Source: Allopontixanthobacter sp041741895
GTDB taxonomy: Bacteria > Pseudomonadota > Alphaproteobacteria > Sphingomonadales > Sphingomonadaceae
DNA length: 64,000 nt
Direction: 5' to 3'
Assembly (NCBI GenBank): GCA_041741895.1
Contig: JBGSJO010000118.1
Coordinates: 10,935 to 74,934 of the forward strand
Position numbers and translations under genes: made by a program. Positions within the stretch are counted from its first letter, which is position 1; the number at the start of each line of letters is the position of its first letter. The notes under the pieces were generated by a model that was not told where the DNA came from, did not search any database, and worked only from the letters and a program-made list of their open reading frames with translations. Shown here piece after piece: positions 8,548-16,526 of this stretch.

Positions 8548-9675
8548 TTATCTTGCCAGACTGACCCTGCCCGCAGCGTGGCGCGTCAACCGGCCCGCAA
8601 TTTCCAGCTCAAGCAGCGCCAATTTCACCGATGCCGCGCTGGTCCCAGACTGACGGATCAACTCGTCCACTGCAATTGGTGCCGTGGTAAGGAGCTGTTC
8701 GATTTCGGCTGGCTCCTCATCCGCAAAATCCTCGCCAGGATCGTAGCTCCAGACCTGCGTTTCGTGGAAGCTGGAGCGGGGGTTGCCGTCAAAACCGGAC
8801 AGGAATTCCACCACATCTTCCGGTGACTGGGCCAGAACCGCGCCGTCGCGGATCAACTGGTTGCACCCTTGCGATCGGCTGTCGAGCGGGCTGCCTGATA
8901 TCGCCATTACCTCGTGCCCGGCCTCCCCCGCCAACCGCGCGGTTATCAGCGAGCCCGGTTTTGGCGCGGCTTCCACCACCAGCGTCCCGGCAGCGAGCCC
9001 TGCAATGATACGATTGCGGCTGGGGAAATGGCTGCCGCGTGGCTCGGTACCGGGGGAGTTGCTCCGCGATCAGCAGGCCTTCCCGGGCGATCTGTTCCTG
9101 CAAGTCTGCATGCTGCGGCGGGTAGGCAATTTCGATCCCGCGGGCGATTACGCCAATGGTTTCCGGCAGCGATCCCTTATGTGCGGCCCCGTCTATGCCT
9201 CGGGCCAGGCCGGAAACGACCACCAACCCTGCATCCGTAAGAGCCATCGCGAATTCGCGCGCCAGTTTCACCGCAGCAGCAGAGGCATTGCGCGCGCCGA
9301 CCATGACAACACAGGGCTTTGCCGCCAACCCGGCATCGCCGCGATAGGTCAGGATCGGCGGCGCGCTTTCCAATTCGCGCAGCAGGTCGGGATATTCGAG
9401 CGAAACGTTGAACCGATAGCGCGCGCCTTGCGGACGGCATTTATCTCCGCCTCGATTTTGGCGGCTGGGACGGGCGCATATTGCAGCCGCCCCCGCTTAC
9501 CGAGATCGGGCAATCCCTCCAGCGCGGACGCCGCAGCGCCGAAACGGCGCAATAGCTGCGCATAGCTGACCGGGCCGATACTCGGGGATCGCAACAGACG
9601 GATGCGGGCAAAAGCCTCTTCCTGGGTCAGAACGGGCTGGGTCAGAACGGGCGACTGCGTTGGAGCCAATTTCAC
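8548..9675 (-). pseudogene. dprA: DNA-processing protein DprA, disrupted by two frameshifts
   Basis: DprA loads RecA onto incoming single-stranded DNA during natural transformation. The family pieces are all present but in three frames. The N-terminal part (LTQEEAFARIRLLRSPSIGP) runs from a GTG at 9673-9675 to about 9425. The Rossmann core (VMVGARNASAAAVKLAREFA, VVVSGLARGIDGAAH) is in a second frame. From the five-base G run at 9052-9056 the frame shifts again, to read GSHFPSRNRIIAG and then VEAAPKPGSLITARLAGE, with a C-terminal winged-helix-like end. The start overlaps the plsY stop as GTGA. Either a real pseudogene or assembly/sequencing indels; the second break is at a homopolymer, the first in a GCGCGC run. 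Neighbouring genes are intact. Confidence 0.85.
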
Positions 9676-10256
9676 GCCTTGCTGCCGCCCACTTTTGGTT
9701 CTGTACCTGCCCGGAGCCGCCCGATGTTGGCACGGTGCAACCACAGGATCAGCGCGGCAATCGCAATCAGGAAAGGCACGAACTGCGGCCAGCCGGTGAG
9801 ATAGGCCGCCACCGGTGCCGCCACCGCCGCAGCCATTCCGGCAAGCGAACTGATCCGCCAGATCGCCAGCATCCCGATCCACGCCAGCGCATAGACAACC
9901 CCGATTGGCCAGGCGATGCCGAAACACACACCCGCCAGCGTCGCCACGCCCTTGCCGCCCTTGAATTTCAGCCACAGTGGAAAGCAATGCCCGATGATGG
10001 CACCGACTGCCGCAAATCCGGCCGCATCCGGGAAATACCGCCATGTCAGAAATACCGCCAGAAACCCCTTGAACAGGTCCAGCAGCAATGTTGCCGCCGC
10101 CAGCCCCTTGTTACCGGTACGCAGAACATTGGTCGCGCCGATGTTGCCCGACCCGATTTTCCGCACATCGCCCAGCCCCGCCATACGTGTCAGGATCAAC
10201 CCGAACGGGATCGATCCCAGTGCGTAACCCAGCAATGCGGCCCAAAGAATATCCAT
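9672..10256 (-). CDS. plsY: Acyl-phosphate glycerol-3-phosphate acyltransferase PlsY
   Basis: Integral inner-membrane enzyme that transfers the acyl group from acyl-phosphate to glycerol 3-phosphate, the first step of phospholipid synthesis with PlsX. The 194-residue protein has the family motifs GSIPFGLI and GSGNIGATNVLRTG (motif 1), KGGKGVAT (motif 2), and several hydrophobic segments (about 5 TM helices). The start is the ATG at 10254-10256, preceded by GAGGG at good spacing. Its stop overlaps the dprA start. Divergent from murI. Confidence 0.94.
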   Translation of the reverse strand: MDILWAALLGYALGSIPFGLILTRMAGLGDVRKIGSGNIGATNVLRTGNKGLAAATLLLDLFKGFLAVFLTWRYFPDAAGFAAVGAIIGHCFPLWLKFKGGKGVATLAGVCFGIAWPIGVVYALAWIGMLAIWRISSLAGMAAAVAAPVAAYLTGWPQFVPFLIAIAALILWLHRANIGRLRAGTEPKVGGSKA

Positions 10257-10371
10257 ATTACCCTCAGTTACCTTGCGCACCAACCTTGCCGATGCTCAGA
10301 GTTGTTCCTAATCCCGATGACGTAAATCGCGGCCTTCGACAAGCTTGGGCCTGACGGATTCGGAGTTTAAT

Positions 10372-11166
10372 TTGCTGCCTGATGCACCCATTCTGCTGTT
10401 CGATTCCGGTGTCGGCGGCTTGTCGGTGCTGGCCGCATTGCGCAAAATTCTGCCTGCTGCTCCGGTAATCTACGCGTCGGACCAGGCGGGGCTGCCCTAT
10501 GGCACCAAGACCGAAGTCCAGATTGCGACGCGCGTCGCGGGCCTGCTCGGGCGGATGAGCGAACGCTATCGCCCGCGCCTTGTCTGCATCGCCTGCAACA
10601 CCGCTTCCACCATCGCACTTGGCATGGTGCGCGAAGTGCTGGAAGTACCGATTGTGGGCACCGTCCCCGCGATCAAGCCCGCCGCCGCAATGACGCAAAG
10701 CGGGGTTATCGGGCTGCTCGGCACCGCCGCAACAGTCCGCCAAGCCTACGTCGACAATCTTCAGCGCGAATTCGCCAGCGGAAAAATGCTGCTGCGCCAT
10801 GCCGCGCCCCAATTGGTGGATGTAGCGGAAGCGAAATTGCGCGGGCAGTCGATAGACGAGGCAGCAATAGCATCCGCCGTCGCCGGATTGCGCAACCAAC
10901 CCAGCGGGGATGCGATTGATACGGTGGTTCTGGCCTGCACGCATTTCCCGCTGCTGCGTAAGGAATTGGGCCAGCAATTCGGGCCAGGCGTGCGGATGAT
11001 CGACGGCGCGGAGGGCATTGCCCGGCGGATCGCCGATTTGACCCGGGGCCAGGAATTTATCCGCAGCAACCCCGACCGGGCGATTACGACCGGACCCATC
11101 GAACAGCTGGAAAGTTTACGCAAGACGCTGGACGATTACGGCCTCCATCAGTTCGATCGATTCTAA
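10372..11166 (+). CDS. murI: Glutamate racemase
   Basis: Makes D-glutamate for peptidoglycan. The 264-residue protein has the paired catalytic motifs: LFDSGVGGLSVL at the N-terminus, CIACNTAST with the first catalytic Cys, and VVLACTHFPLL with the second. No ATG or GTG precedes the domain; the TTG at 10372 is favoured because GGAG sits six bases upstream. An in-frame TTG at 10345 is the alternative. Divergent from plsY; hemA follows after about 100 bp. Confidence 0.93.
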   Translation: MLPDAPILLFDSGVGGLSVLAALRKILPAAPVIYASDQAGLPYGTKTEVQIATRVAGLLGRMSERYRPRLVCIACNTASTIALGMVREVLEVPIVGTVPAIKPAAAMTQSGVIGLLGTAATVRQAYVDNLQREFASGKMLLRHAAPQLVDVAEAKLRGQSIDEAAIASAVAGLRNQPSGDAIDTVVLACTHFPLLRKELGQQFGPGVRMIDGAEGIARRIADLTRGQEFIRSNPDRAITTGPIEQLESLRKTLDDYGLHQFDRF

Positions 11167-11269
11167 TCGCGAATCGTTCGCAAAGATCGCGGTGGCAATT
11201 TGCGCATCGACCGACTAAATCGCCCGGAGAACAGCCGGTGCAAGCTGGCGCAATGACGCAGGTTAGGGT

Positions 11270-12484
11270 GTGAATTACAACCAGATCTTCGACCAGGCCA
11301 TCGATCGCCTGCATTCCGAAGGGCGTTACCGCGTCTTTATCGATATCATGCGCAACAAGGGTGCCTATCCCAACGCGCGCTGTTTTCACGGGCATAATGG
11401 CCCCAAGCCAATTACCGTCTGGTGTTCCAACGATTACCTCGCCATGGGCCAGCATCCCAAGGTAATCTCTGCAATGGAAGATGCGCTGCATGATGTTGGC
11501 GCGGGATCAGGCGGCACGCGCAATATCGGCGGTAATACCCATTTCCATGTCGAGCTGGAAAACGAACTGGCCGATCTGCACGGCAAGGAAGGCGCGCTGC
11601 TGTTTACCAGCGGCTATGTCTCCAACGACGCGACGCTGTCTACTCTGGCGAAACTGCTGCCGGGCTGCATCATTTTCTCCGATGCGCTGAACCATGCCAG
11701 CATGATCGCGGGCATCCGGAATTCCGGTTGCGAGAAGCGTGTGTTCAACCATAACGACATGGCGCATCTGGAACAGCTGTTGGCTGCGGAAGACCCCGAT
11801 TCGCCCAAGCTGATCGCGTTTGAAAGCATCTATTCAATGGACGGCGATGTCGCGCCGATCCACGAAATTTGCGATCTGGCAGAAAAATACAATGCGCTGA
11901 CCTATATCGATGAAGTCCACGCGGTCGGCATGTATGGCAAGCGCGGCGGCGGCATTTCGGAACGGGACGAAGCAGCTGACCGGATCGATATCATCGAAGG
12001 CACATTGGGCAAGGCATTCGGCGTAATGGGCGGCTATATCGCCGCCGACACCAAGATCATCGATGTCATCCGTTCCTATGCACCAGGTTTCATTTTCACC
12101 ACCTCGCTCAGCCCCGTATTGGTGGCCGGAGTGTTAGCATCAGTTCGGCACCTGAAGGAATCCTCGGTTGAGCGTGATGCCCAGCAAGCCAACGCTGCTG
12201 CATTGAAAAAGCATTTCCGTGATGCCGGCCTGCCGGTGATGGAATCGACTACCCACATCGTTCCGCTGATGGTGGGCGATCCTGTTCACGCAAAACGGAT
12301 CAGCGACATCCTGCTCGCGGAATACGGAGTCTATGTTCAGCCGATCAATTTCCCGACCGTTCCGCGTGGGACCGAACGTCTGCGTTTCACGCCCGGCCCC
12401 GCCCATACCGACGAAATGATGGCAGAACTGACCAAGGCACTGGTGGAAATCTGGGACCGATTGGAAATGCGGCAAGCCGCCTGA
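11270..12484 (+). CDS. hemA: 5-aminolevulinate synthase
   Basis: PLP enzyme that condenses glycine and succinyl-CoA to 5-aminolevulinate, the committed step of tetrapyrrole synthesis by the C4 (Shemin) route used by alphaproteobacteria. The 404-residue protein has the glycine-rich GSGGTRNIGGN motif, IDEVHAVGMYG, and the PLP Lys at about residue 248 in EGTLGKAFG. Length and Lys position match the Rhodobacter enzyme. The start is a GTG at 11270 with AGG just upstream. A LOV-type photoreceptor regulator lies directly downstream on the same strand. Confidence 0.96.
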   Translation: MNYNQIFDQAIDRLHSEGRYRVFIDIMRNKGAYPNARCFHGHNGPKPITVWCSNDYLAMGQHPKVISAMEDALHDVGAGSGGTRNIGGNTHFHVELENELADLHGKEGALLFTSGYVSNDATLSTLAKLLPGCIIFSDALNHASMIAGIRNSGCEKRVFNHNDMAHLEQLLAAEDPDSPKLIAFESIYSMDGDVAPIHEICDLAEKYNALTYIDEVHAVGMYGKRGGGISERDEAADRIDIIEGTLGKAFGVMGGYIAADTKIIDVIRSYAPGFIFTTSLSPVLVAGVLASVRHLKESSVERDAQQANAAALKKHFRDAGLPVMESTTHIVPLMVGDPVHAKRISDILLAEYGVYVQPINFPTVPRGTERLRFTPGPAHTDEMMAELTKALVEIWDRLEMRQAA

Positions 12485-12604
12485 CACATCCTGATATTAC
12501 CCACTTATTTGCATTCTCTGCCAGCAAGGCCGATATCGCCTGAAGTGGTGGAACATTTTACAGACCAGGTCCTGACATCCGGAGCAATACCGGCGGAAAT
12601 CCCC

Positions 12605-13222
12605 ATGCGCGGGACAGACATCAATCCGCCGGACTGGGTTACCGGCCTGATTGGTGCCAGCCCGATTGCATCGGTAGTGTCCAATCCGCGCCTGAAAGAC
12701 AATCCGATTGTCGCGGTGAACCAGCCCTTCGTGGACTTGACCGGCTATGCCGAGGATGAAATTCTTGGTCGTAACTGCCGGTTCCTGGCTGGTTCCGGAA
12801 CCGAGCCATGGCTGACCGAACTTATCCGCGAAGGGGTTCGCGAACATACACCCGTTCTGGTCGAAATACTGAATTACAAACGCGATGGCAGCCCGTTTCG
12901 CAACGCTGTGCTGGTCGCCCCGATTTATGACAAGCGGGACGAATTGCAATATTTCCTGGGCAGCCAGGTTGAGGTGAGTGAGGGTCAGAATGGCATTTTT
13001 TCCGCCCGCAGAAGCCGTGCCTCGCAATTGATCCAGACACTGTCCCCGCGCCAGTTCGAGGTGACCCGGCTTGTCGCGCAGGGCCTGCGCAACAAGGAAA
13101 TCGCGTATCAGCTGGGTCTGGCGGAAAAAACGGTCAAGATGCACCGCGGGCTGGTGATGGAAAAGCTGGCTTTGCGCACCAGCGCCGATCTGATTCGCCT
13201 GGCCGTCGAAGCCGGTATCTAG
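12605..13222 (+). CDS. Blue-light LOV-HTH transcriptional regulator, EL222-like
   Basis: Predicted one-component photoreceptor: an N-terminal LOV (PAS) domain binding flavin, joined to a LuxR-type helix-turn-helix. The LOV core motif GRNCRFLAGSGTEPWL is present with the photoreactive Cys (residue 58 from this start), and the FMN-contact phrases ILNYKRDGSPFRN and FLGSQVEV follow. The C-terminal HTH reads LSPRQFEVTRLVAQGLRNKE then TVKMHRGLVMEKL. Recalled from memory, the protein is similar almost throughout to EL222 of Erythrobacter litoralis, where light releases the HTH for DNA binding. ATG 12605 is chosen for its GGCGGAAA; a GTG at 12545 (225 residues, closer to EL222 length) or TTG at 12509 are alternatives. 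Confidence 0.93.
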   Translation: MRGTDINPPDWVTGLIGASPIASVVSNPRLKDNPIVAVNQPFVDLTGYAEDEILGRNCRFLAGSGTEPWLTELIREGVREHTPVLVEILNYKRDGSPFRNAVLVAPIYDKRDELQYFLGSQVEVSEGQNGIFSARRSRASQLIQTLSPRQFEVTRLVAQGLRNKEIAYQLGLAEKTVKMHRGLVMEKLALRTSADLIRLAVEAGI

Positions 13223-13248
13223 CCGCCGGGATCAGCCGCGCACCACCG

Positions 13249-13258
13249 CCTAAAGTCC
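13249..13258. promoter_or_regulatory. Possible LOV-HTH operator half, CCTAAAGTCC
   Basis: The 10-bp CCTAAAGTCC lies just downstream of the LOV-HTH gene and six bases ahead of a TTGAAA box. It resembles the inner part of the artificial EL222 target C120, which I recall as containing CCTTTAGTCC. Its centre would be about 45 bases ahead of a predicted transcription start near 13299, which suits a LuxR-type activator. The nine-base core CTAAAGTCC also occurs at two gene ends (near 1431 and 42001), so chance is possible. Confidence 0.3.
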
Positions 13259-13263
13259 GTATT

Positions 13264-13292
13264 TTGAAATTCTTTGATGCGGTGCATTTAAA
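13264..13292 (+). promoter_or_regulatory. Candidate promoter TTGAAA-17-TTTAAA
   Basis: A sigma70-like -35 TTGAAA (13264-13269), a 17-base gap, and -10 TTTAAA (13287-13292) follow the LOV-HTH stop codon. The next element downstream on the plus strand is a terminator, not a gene, so the transcript would be a small RNA. Confidence 0.35.
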
Positions 13293-13298
13293 TCAAAT

Positions 13299-13444
13299 CG
13301 GTTGGGCGGATTTCTTCCCTTCCCTGCATACAGCGTTATTGGCGTGGCGCTGATTGCAGGTTCTGCTTCAACCACCCAAGCGGGATCCTCCGTCCTGCAT
13401 GTGCCGCCGCGAGTAATCCGCCAGCTCGCGGCGGCTTTTCTCTC
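13299..13444 (+). ncRNA. Candidate small RNA or long 3' UTR after the LOV-HTH gene
   Basis: The 240-bp gap between the LOV-HTH gene and the convergent ornithine decarboxylase has no credible ORF. It has a plausible promoter and ends in a strong intrinsic terminator on the plus strand. The predicted transcript is about 145 nt and carries an exposed-looking GGATCCTCCGTCC segment whose CCTCC could pair with ribosome-binding sites, as in several alphaproteobacterial small RNAs. Alternatively this is the 3' UTR of the regulator. No family is recognised. Confidence 0.3.
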
Positions 13445-13445
13445 T
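13403..13445 (+). terminator. Strong intrinsic terminator
   Basis: A perfect 11-bp stem GCCGCCGCGAG (13403-13413) pairs with CTCGCGGCGGC (13425-13435) across an 11-base loop and is followed by TTTTCTCTCTT. The T-run is on the plus strand, so it ends transcripts from the LOV-HTH gene or the candidate small RNA, not the convergent decarboxylase. Confidence 0.85.
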
Positions 13446-13462
13446 TGAAAATCGTTGCAGGA

Positions 13463-14668
13463 TCAGCGCAGGCTGACCACATTGTCGCTTTCGCGCGGGT
13501 CGATCCGGTCGCCGCGAAACAGGCTGGCCATCGGCTCGTCCTGAACTGTCACAACTTCCGCATTTCCAAATCCGTTGAAGCCGGTTTTCATGGCCGCACC
13601 GTAAGCGCCCAACATACCGATCTCGATGAAATCACCGGCCTGGATATCTGCTGGCAACATGAAAGGGCCTTTCATGAAATCGGCATCATCGCAGGTCGGG
13701 CCGTAGAAAGAAAATTCCTCGTCCGTTTCAATCAGATCATCTTCCAGGGCCATAACCGGGAAACGCCACGCGACATGCGCCGCATCGAACAGCGCGCCAT
13801 AGGCACCATCGTTGATGTAGAGTTCATCCCCGCGGCGCTTTTCCACCTTCACGATCAGCGAACTGTATTCCGCGCATAGGGCCCGGCCCGGTTCGCACCA
13901 CAATTCGGCATTGTAGGCGATTGGCAAGGCTTCGAAATGGCGGTGGATGATCTGGAAATAATCTTCCAGCGGCGGAGGCTCCATGCCCGGGTAAATCGAC
14001 GGGAATCCGCCGCCGACATCGATCATGTCGATCACCACGCTCGAATCTGCAATGGCCGCACGAACACGCTCCAGCGCCTGGACATAAGCGAACGGCGTCA
14101 TGGCTTGGCTGCCGACGTGGAAACACACGCCCAGCCAATCCGCCACCTGGCGGGTGGCCTGCAGCAGCGGAGCTGCGTCAGCCAGATCGACCCCGAATTT
14201 GGATGCCAGACTCAGCTCGGCATATTCGGAAGAGACACGCAGCCGAACGCACAGCCGCAGATCGCCGGCGGCCTGGCCGTCCTCACCCGCGGTTGCGGTA
14301 ACGATCTTTACAAGTTCCTCGATCGTGTCGAGGCTGAAAGTACGCACGCCATGCTGGTGATAGGCTTCGGAAACCGCCCGCGCGGTCTTCACCGGGTGCA
14401 TGAAACACAAGGTAGCGCCGGGCAGCGCGCCTCGCGCCATCCGCACTTCACCAATCGACGCCACATCATAATGCGTGACGCCATTGTCCCATAGAATTTG
14501 CAGCAAATCCGGCGAGGGGTTGGCCTTTACGGCATAAAGCGTCTTGCCCGGAAACTTCTCAACGAAGAATCGAGCGGCGCGCGCAGCGGCGTGCGGGCGG
14601 TTGAGGATGACTGGCTCGTCCGGCGCGAGAGCGCGAACTACTGCAGCAGCGTCGGGATAATGGTGCAA
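13463..14668 (-). CDS. Ornithine (or lysine/ornithine) decarboxylase, alanine-racemase fold
   Basis: PLP-dependent type III decarboxylase that would supply putrescine from ornithine. The 401-residue protein has the PLP Lys in LYAVKANPSPD (about residue 48), the HVGSQ motif, the glycine loop DVGGGFPSIYPG, the phosphate-binding CEPGRAL, and the C-terminal active-site GPTCDDAD with its Cys. This last motif favours ornithine decarboxylase over diaminopimelate decarboxylase; lysine activity cannot be excluded. The start is a TTG at 14668 after a G-rich stretch; no ATG is near. Lies downstream of the carboxy(nor)spermidine genes on the same strand, with its own likely promoter. Confidence 0.9.
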   Translation of the reverse strand: MHHYPDAAAVVRALAPDEPVILNRPHAAARAARFFVEKFPGKTLYAVKANPSPDLLQILWDNGVTHYDVASIGEVRMARGALPGATLCFMHPVKTARAVSEAYHQHGVRTFSLDTIEELVKIVTATAGEDGQAAGDLRLCVRLRVSSEYAELSLASKFGVDLADAAPLLQATRQVADWLGVCFHVGSQAMTPFAYVQALERVRAAIADSSVVIDMIDVGGGFPSIYPGMEPPPLEDYFQIIHRHFEALPIAYNAELWCEPGRALCAEYSSLIVKVEKRRGDELYINDGAYGALFDAAHVAWRFPVMALEDDLIETDEEFSFYGPTCDDADFMKGPFMLPADIQAGDFIEIGMLGAYGAAMKTGFNGFGNAEVVTVQDEPMASLFRGDRIDPRESDNVVSLR

Positions 14669-14747
14669 CTCAAGGGACCCCCAGAAGACTAAGTTTCTTG
14701 CGAAGCTGCCTTGCGGTCAGGAAGTCCCCTTGGGGCAGCGAGAAGGC

Positions 14748-14775
14748 GCTATACCCTGCGAATTATGAATTTCAA
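14748..14775 (-). promoter_or_regulatory. Candidate promoter for the ornithine decarboxylase gene
   Basis: Read on the minus strand, TTGAAA (14770-14775) is followed after 16 bases by TATAGC (14748-14753). It lies about 80 bases ahead of the TTG start at 14668, in the 150-bp gap behind the upstream polyamine gene. Confidence 0.45.
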
Positions 14776-14819
14776 CTGAAAATTGGTCCTGTCATCGGGA
14801 AATCCGGTACGGACCATAT

Positions 14820-15995
14820 TCAGGACAAACGCCCCCGAAAATCCTCATAACCGAAGCTCTTCATCAGATCGAGCTGATCACTTTCGCTGTCCCATAGATA
14901 GATCGACGGCAGTTGCACCCCGTTAAACGTGTTGGTCTTGACCATCGAATAATGCGCTTGGTCCAGGAAGGCGATCCGCTGCCCCGGCTCGCACGGCACA
15001 GGAAGCCGGTAATCGCCGATCACGTCCCCGGCGAGACAGGACGGACCGCCCAGGCGCACCGGTTGCCCCTGCCCCTGTTCCTCATTCAGCATGGCGGGCC
15101 GGTACGGCGCCTCGATCACGTCGGGCATATGGCAGGTGGCAGAGATATCGGTGATCGCCAGCGGTATTTCGTTGAAACCATTGTCGAGTATCGTTCCGAC
15201 CAGGATTCCCGCGTCCAGCGCCACCGCTTCGCCCGGTTCGAGCATGATCTCGCATCCGGTGTCCTCCTTTGCATCGCGCAAGAATTCGACAAGCTCGTCG
15301 CGCTGGTAGTCCGCGCGGGTGATATGGTGGCCGCCGCCCATGTTGATCCATTTTAGCTGGCCGAAATAGGGCTCGATGGCATCGAACACTTTGTCCCAGG
15401 TGTCCTTGAGCGGTTCCAGATCCTGCTCGCACAGATTGTGGAAATGGATCCCGTCCACGCCCTCCATTTGCTCTTCGGTGAGTTGTTCCAGCGGAAAGCC
15501 GAGCCGCGATCCGGGGCTGGACGGATCATAGCGCGGCACTTCGCCGGTCGGCACCTGCGGATTGATGCGCAGGCCGATATCGAAGGCCTGACCGCTGCTG
15601 CGGGCATGGTCGAGAATCAGCGCAGCGCGTTCCATCTGGCCGGGAGAGTTGAAAATCACGTGGTCGGACAGGCGGCAGATTTCCTCCAGCTCGTCCGGCT
15701 TGTAGGCGGCGGAATAGGTCGCGATCTCGCCATCGTAGAATTCCGACGCCAGCCGCGCTTCCCACAGGCCGGAGGTGCACACCCCGTCGAGATATTCCCC
15801 GATGATCGGCGCAACCGACCACATGGAAAACGCTTTAAGCGCCGCCAGCACCTTGATGTCCGCCGCATCGCGAATATCCGCGAGGATCTTGAGATTGGCG
15901 CGCAGTTTCGCCGCGTCCACGACGAAGGCCGGGCTGTCGACGCGATTCAAGTCAAAATCGGCGAACGCGCCGGGATCGCCAGCCTTGGTTTCCAT
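14820..15995 (-). CDS. nspC: Carboxynorspermidine/carboxyspermidine decarboxylase
   Basis: PLP decarboxylase of the alanine-racemase fold that converts carboxyspermidine (or carboxynorspermidine) to spermidine (or norspermidine). The 391-residue protein has the PLP Lys region KVLAALKAFSMW, the conserved HFHNLCEQ block, the glycine motif WINMGGGHH, LEPGEAVALDAG and the C-terminal DQAHYSMVKTNTFNG signature of this family. The ATG at 15993-15995 shares one base with the stop of the upstream macro-domain gene (TAATG), so the two are coupled. Its biosynthetic partner synthase lies two genes upstream. Confidence 0.93.
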   Translation of the reverse strand: METKAGDPGAFADFDLNRVDSPAFVVDAAKLRANLKILADIRDAADIKVLAALKAFSMWSVAPIIGEYLDGVCTSGLWEARLASEFYDGEIATYSAAYKPDELEEICRLSDHVIFNSPGQMERAALILDHARSSGQAFDIGLRINPQVPTGEVPRYDPSSPGSRLGFPLEQLTEEQMEGVDGIHFHNLCEQDLEPLKDTWDKVFDAIEPYFGQLKWINMGGGHHITRADYQRDELVEFLRDAKEDTGCEIMLEPGEAVALDAGILVGTILDNGFNEIPLAITDISATCHMPDVIEAPYRPAMLNEEQGQGQPVRLGGPSCLAGDVIGDYRLPVPCEPGQRIAFLDQAHYSMVKTNTFNGVQLPSIYLWDSESDQLDLMKSFGYEDFRGRLS

Positions 15996-16522
15996 TAAGA
16001 TAGCTCTCTCAAAGCTGTTTCGAAAGCCGTTGTCGATTTGGCATCGAAACAAACAAAAACGATATCGTCGAAGACTTCCGGCTCGCTGGTGACTGTCTCC
16101 TGGACCGTGCTAACGGCAACCTTGGAAGCTAGATCTAACGGATATCCATAGATACCCGTTGAGATTGCTGGGATACCAACAGTCCGCGCTCCCTTTTCGC
16201 GGGCACGGGCGAGAGAGTTGCGATAGCAGGCGGCGAGCAGATCCCGCTCACCATTTTCCCCGCCCCGCCATACGGGACCGACGGTGTGGATAATCCAATC
16301 TGCCTTCAATTCGTATCCTTTGGTCACTTTGGCTTCGCCAGTCTTGCATCCGCCAAGCAACCTGCATTCGTGAACCAATTCTTTCCCGGCCGCGCGGTGA
16401 ATTGCACCGTCGACCCCGCCGCCGCCAAGCAGCGAGCTGTTCGCCGCATTTACTACCGCATCGAAAGCCATCTTGACGATGTTGCCCTCGACCACGCGCA
16501 AAGAAGTTGGGTCTGTTCTCAC
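15995..16522 (-). CDS. Macro-domain ADP-ribose hydrolase (YmdB-like)
   Basis: Predicted O-acetyl-ADP-ribose deacetylase or mono-ADP-ribosyl hydrolase. The 175-residue single-domain protein has the macro signature: VVNAANSSLLGGGGVDGAIH with the Asn/Asp ligands, then IIHTVGPVW, and GIPAISTGIYGYP for the phosphate loop. The GTG at 16522 is chosen because it lies four bases after the upstream synthase stop; an ATG at 16561 would overlap that gene. Its stop overlaps the nspC start, so it sits inside the polyamine operon. Whether it acts on a metabolite of that pathway or on ADP-ribose alone cannot be seen. Confidence 0.9.
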   Translation of the reverse strand: MRTDPTSLRVVEGNIVKMAFDAVVNAANSSLLGGGGVDGAIHRAAGKELVHECRLLGGCKTGEAKVTKGYELKADWIIHTVGPVWRGGENGERDLLAACYRNSLARAREKGARTVGIPAISTGIYGYPLDLASKVAVSTVQETVTSEPEVFDDIVFVCFDAKSTTAFETALRELS

Positions 16523-16526
16523 CAGT

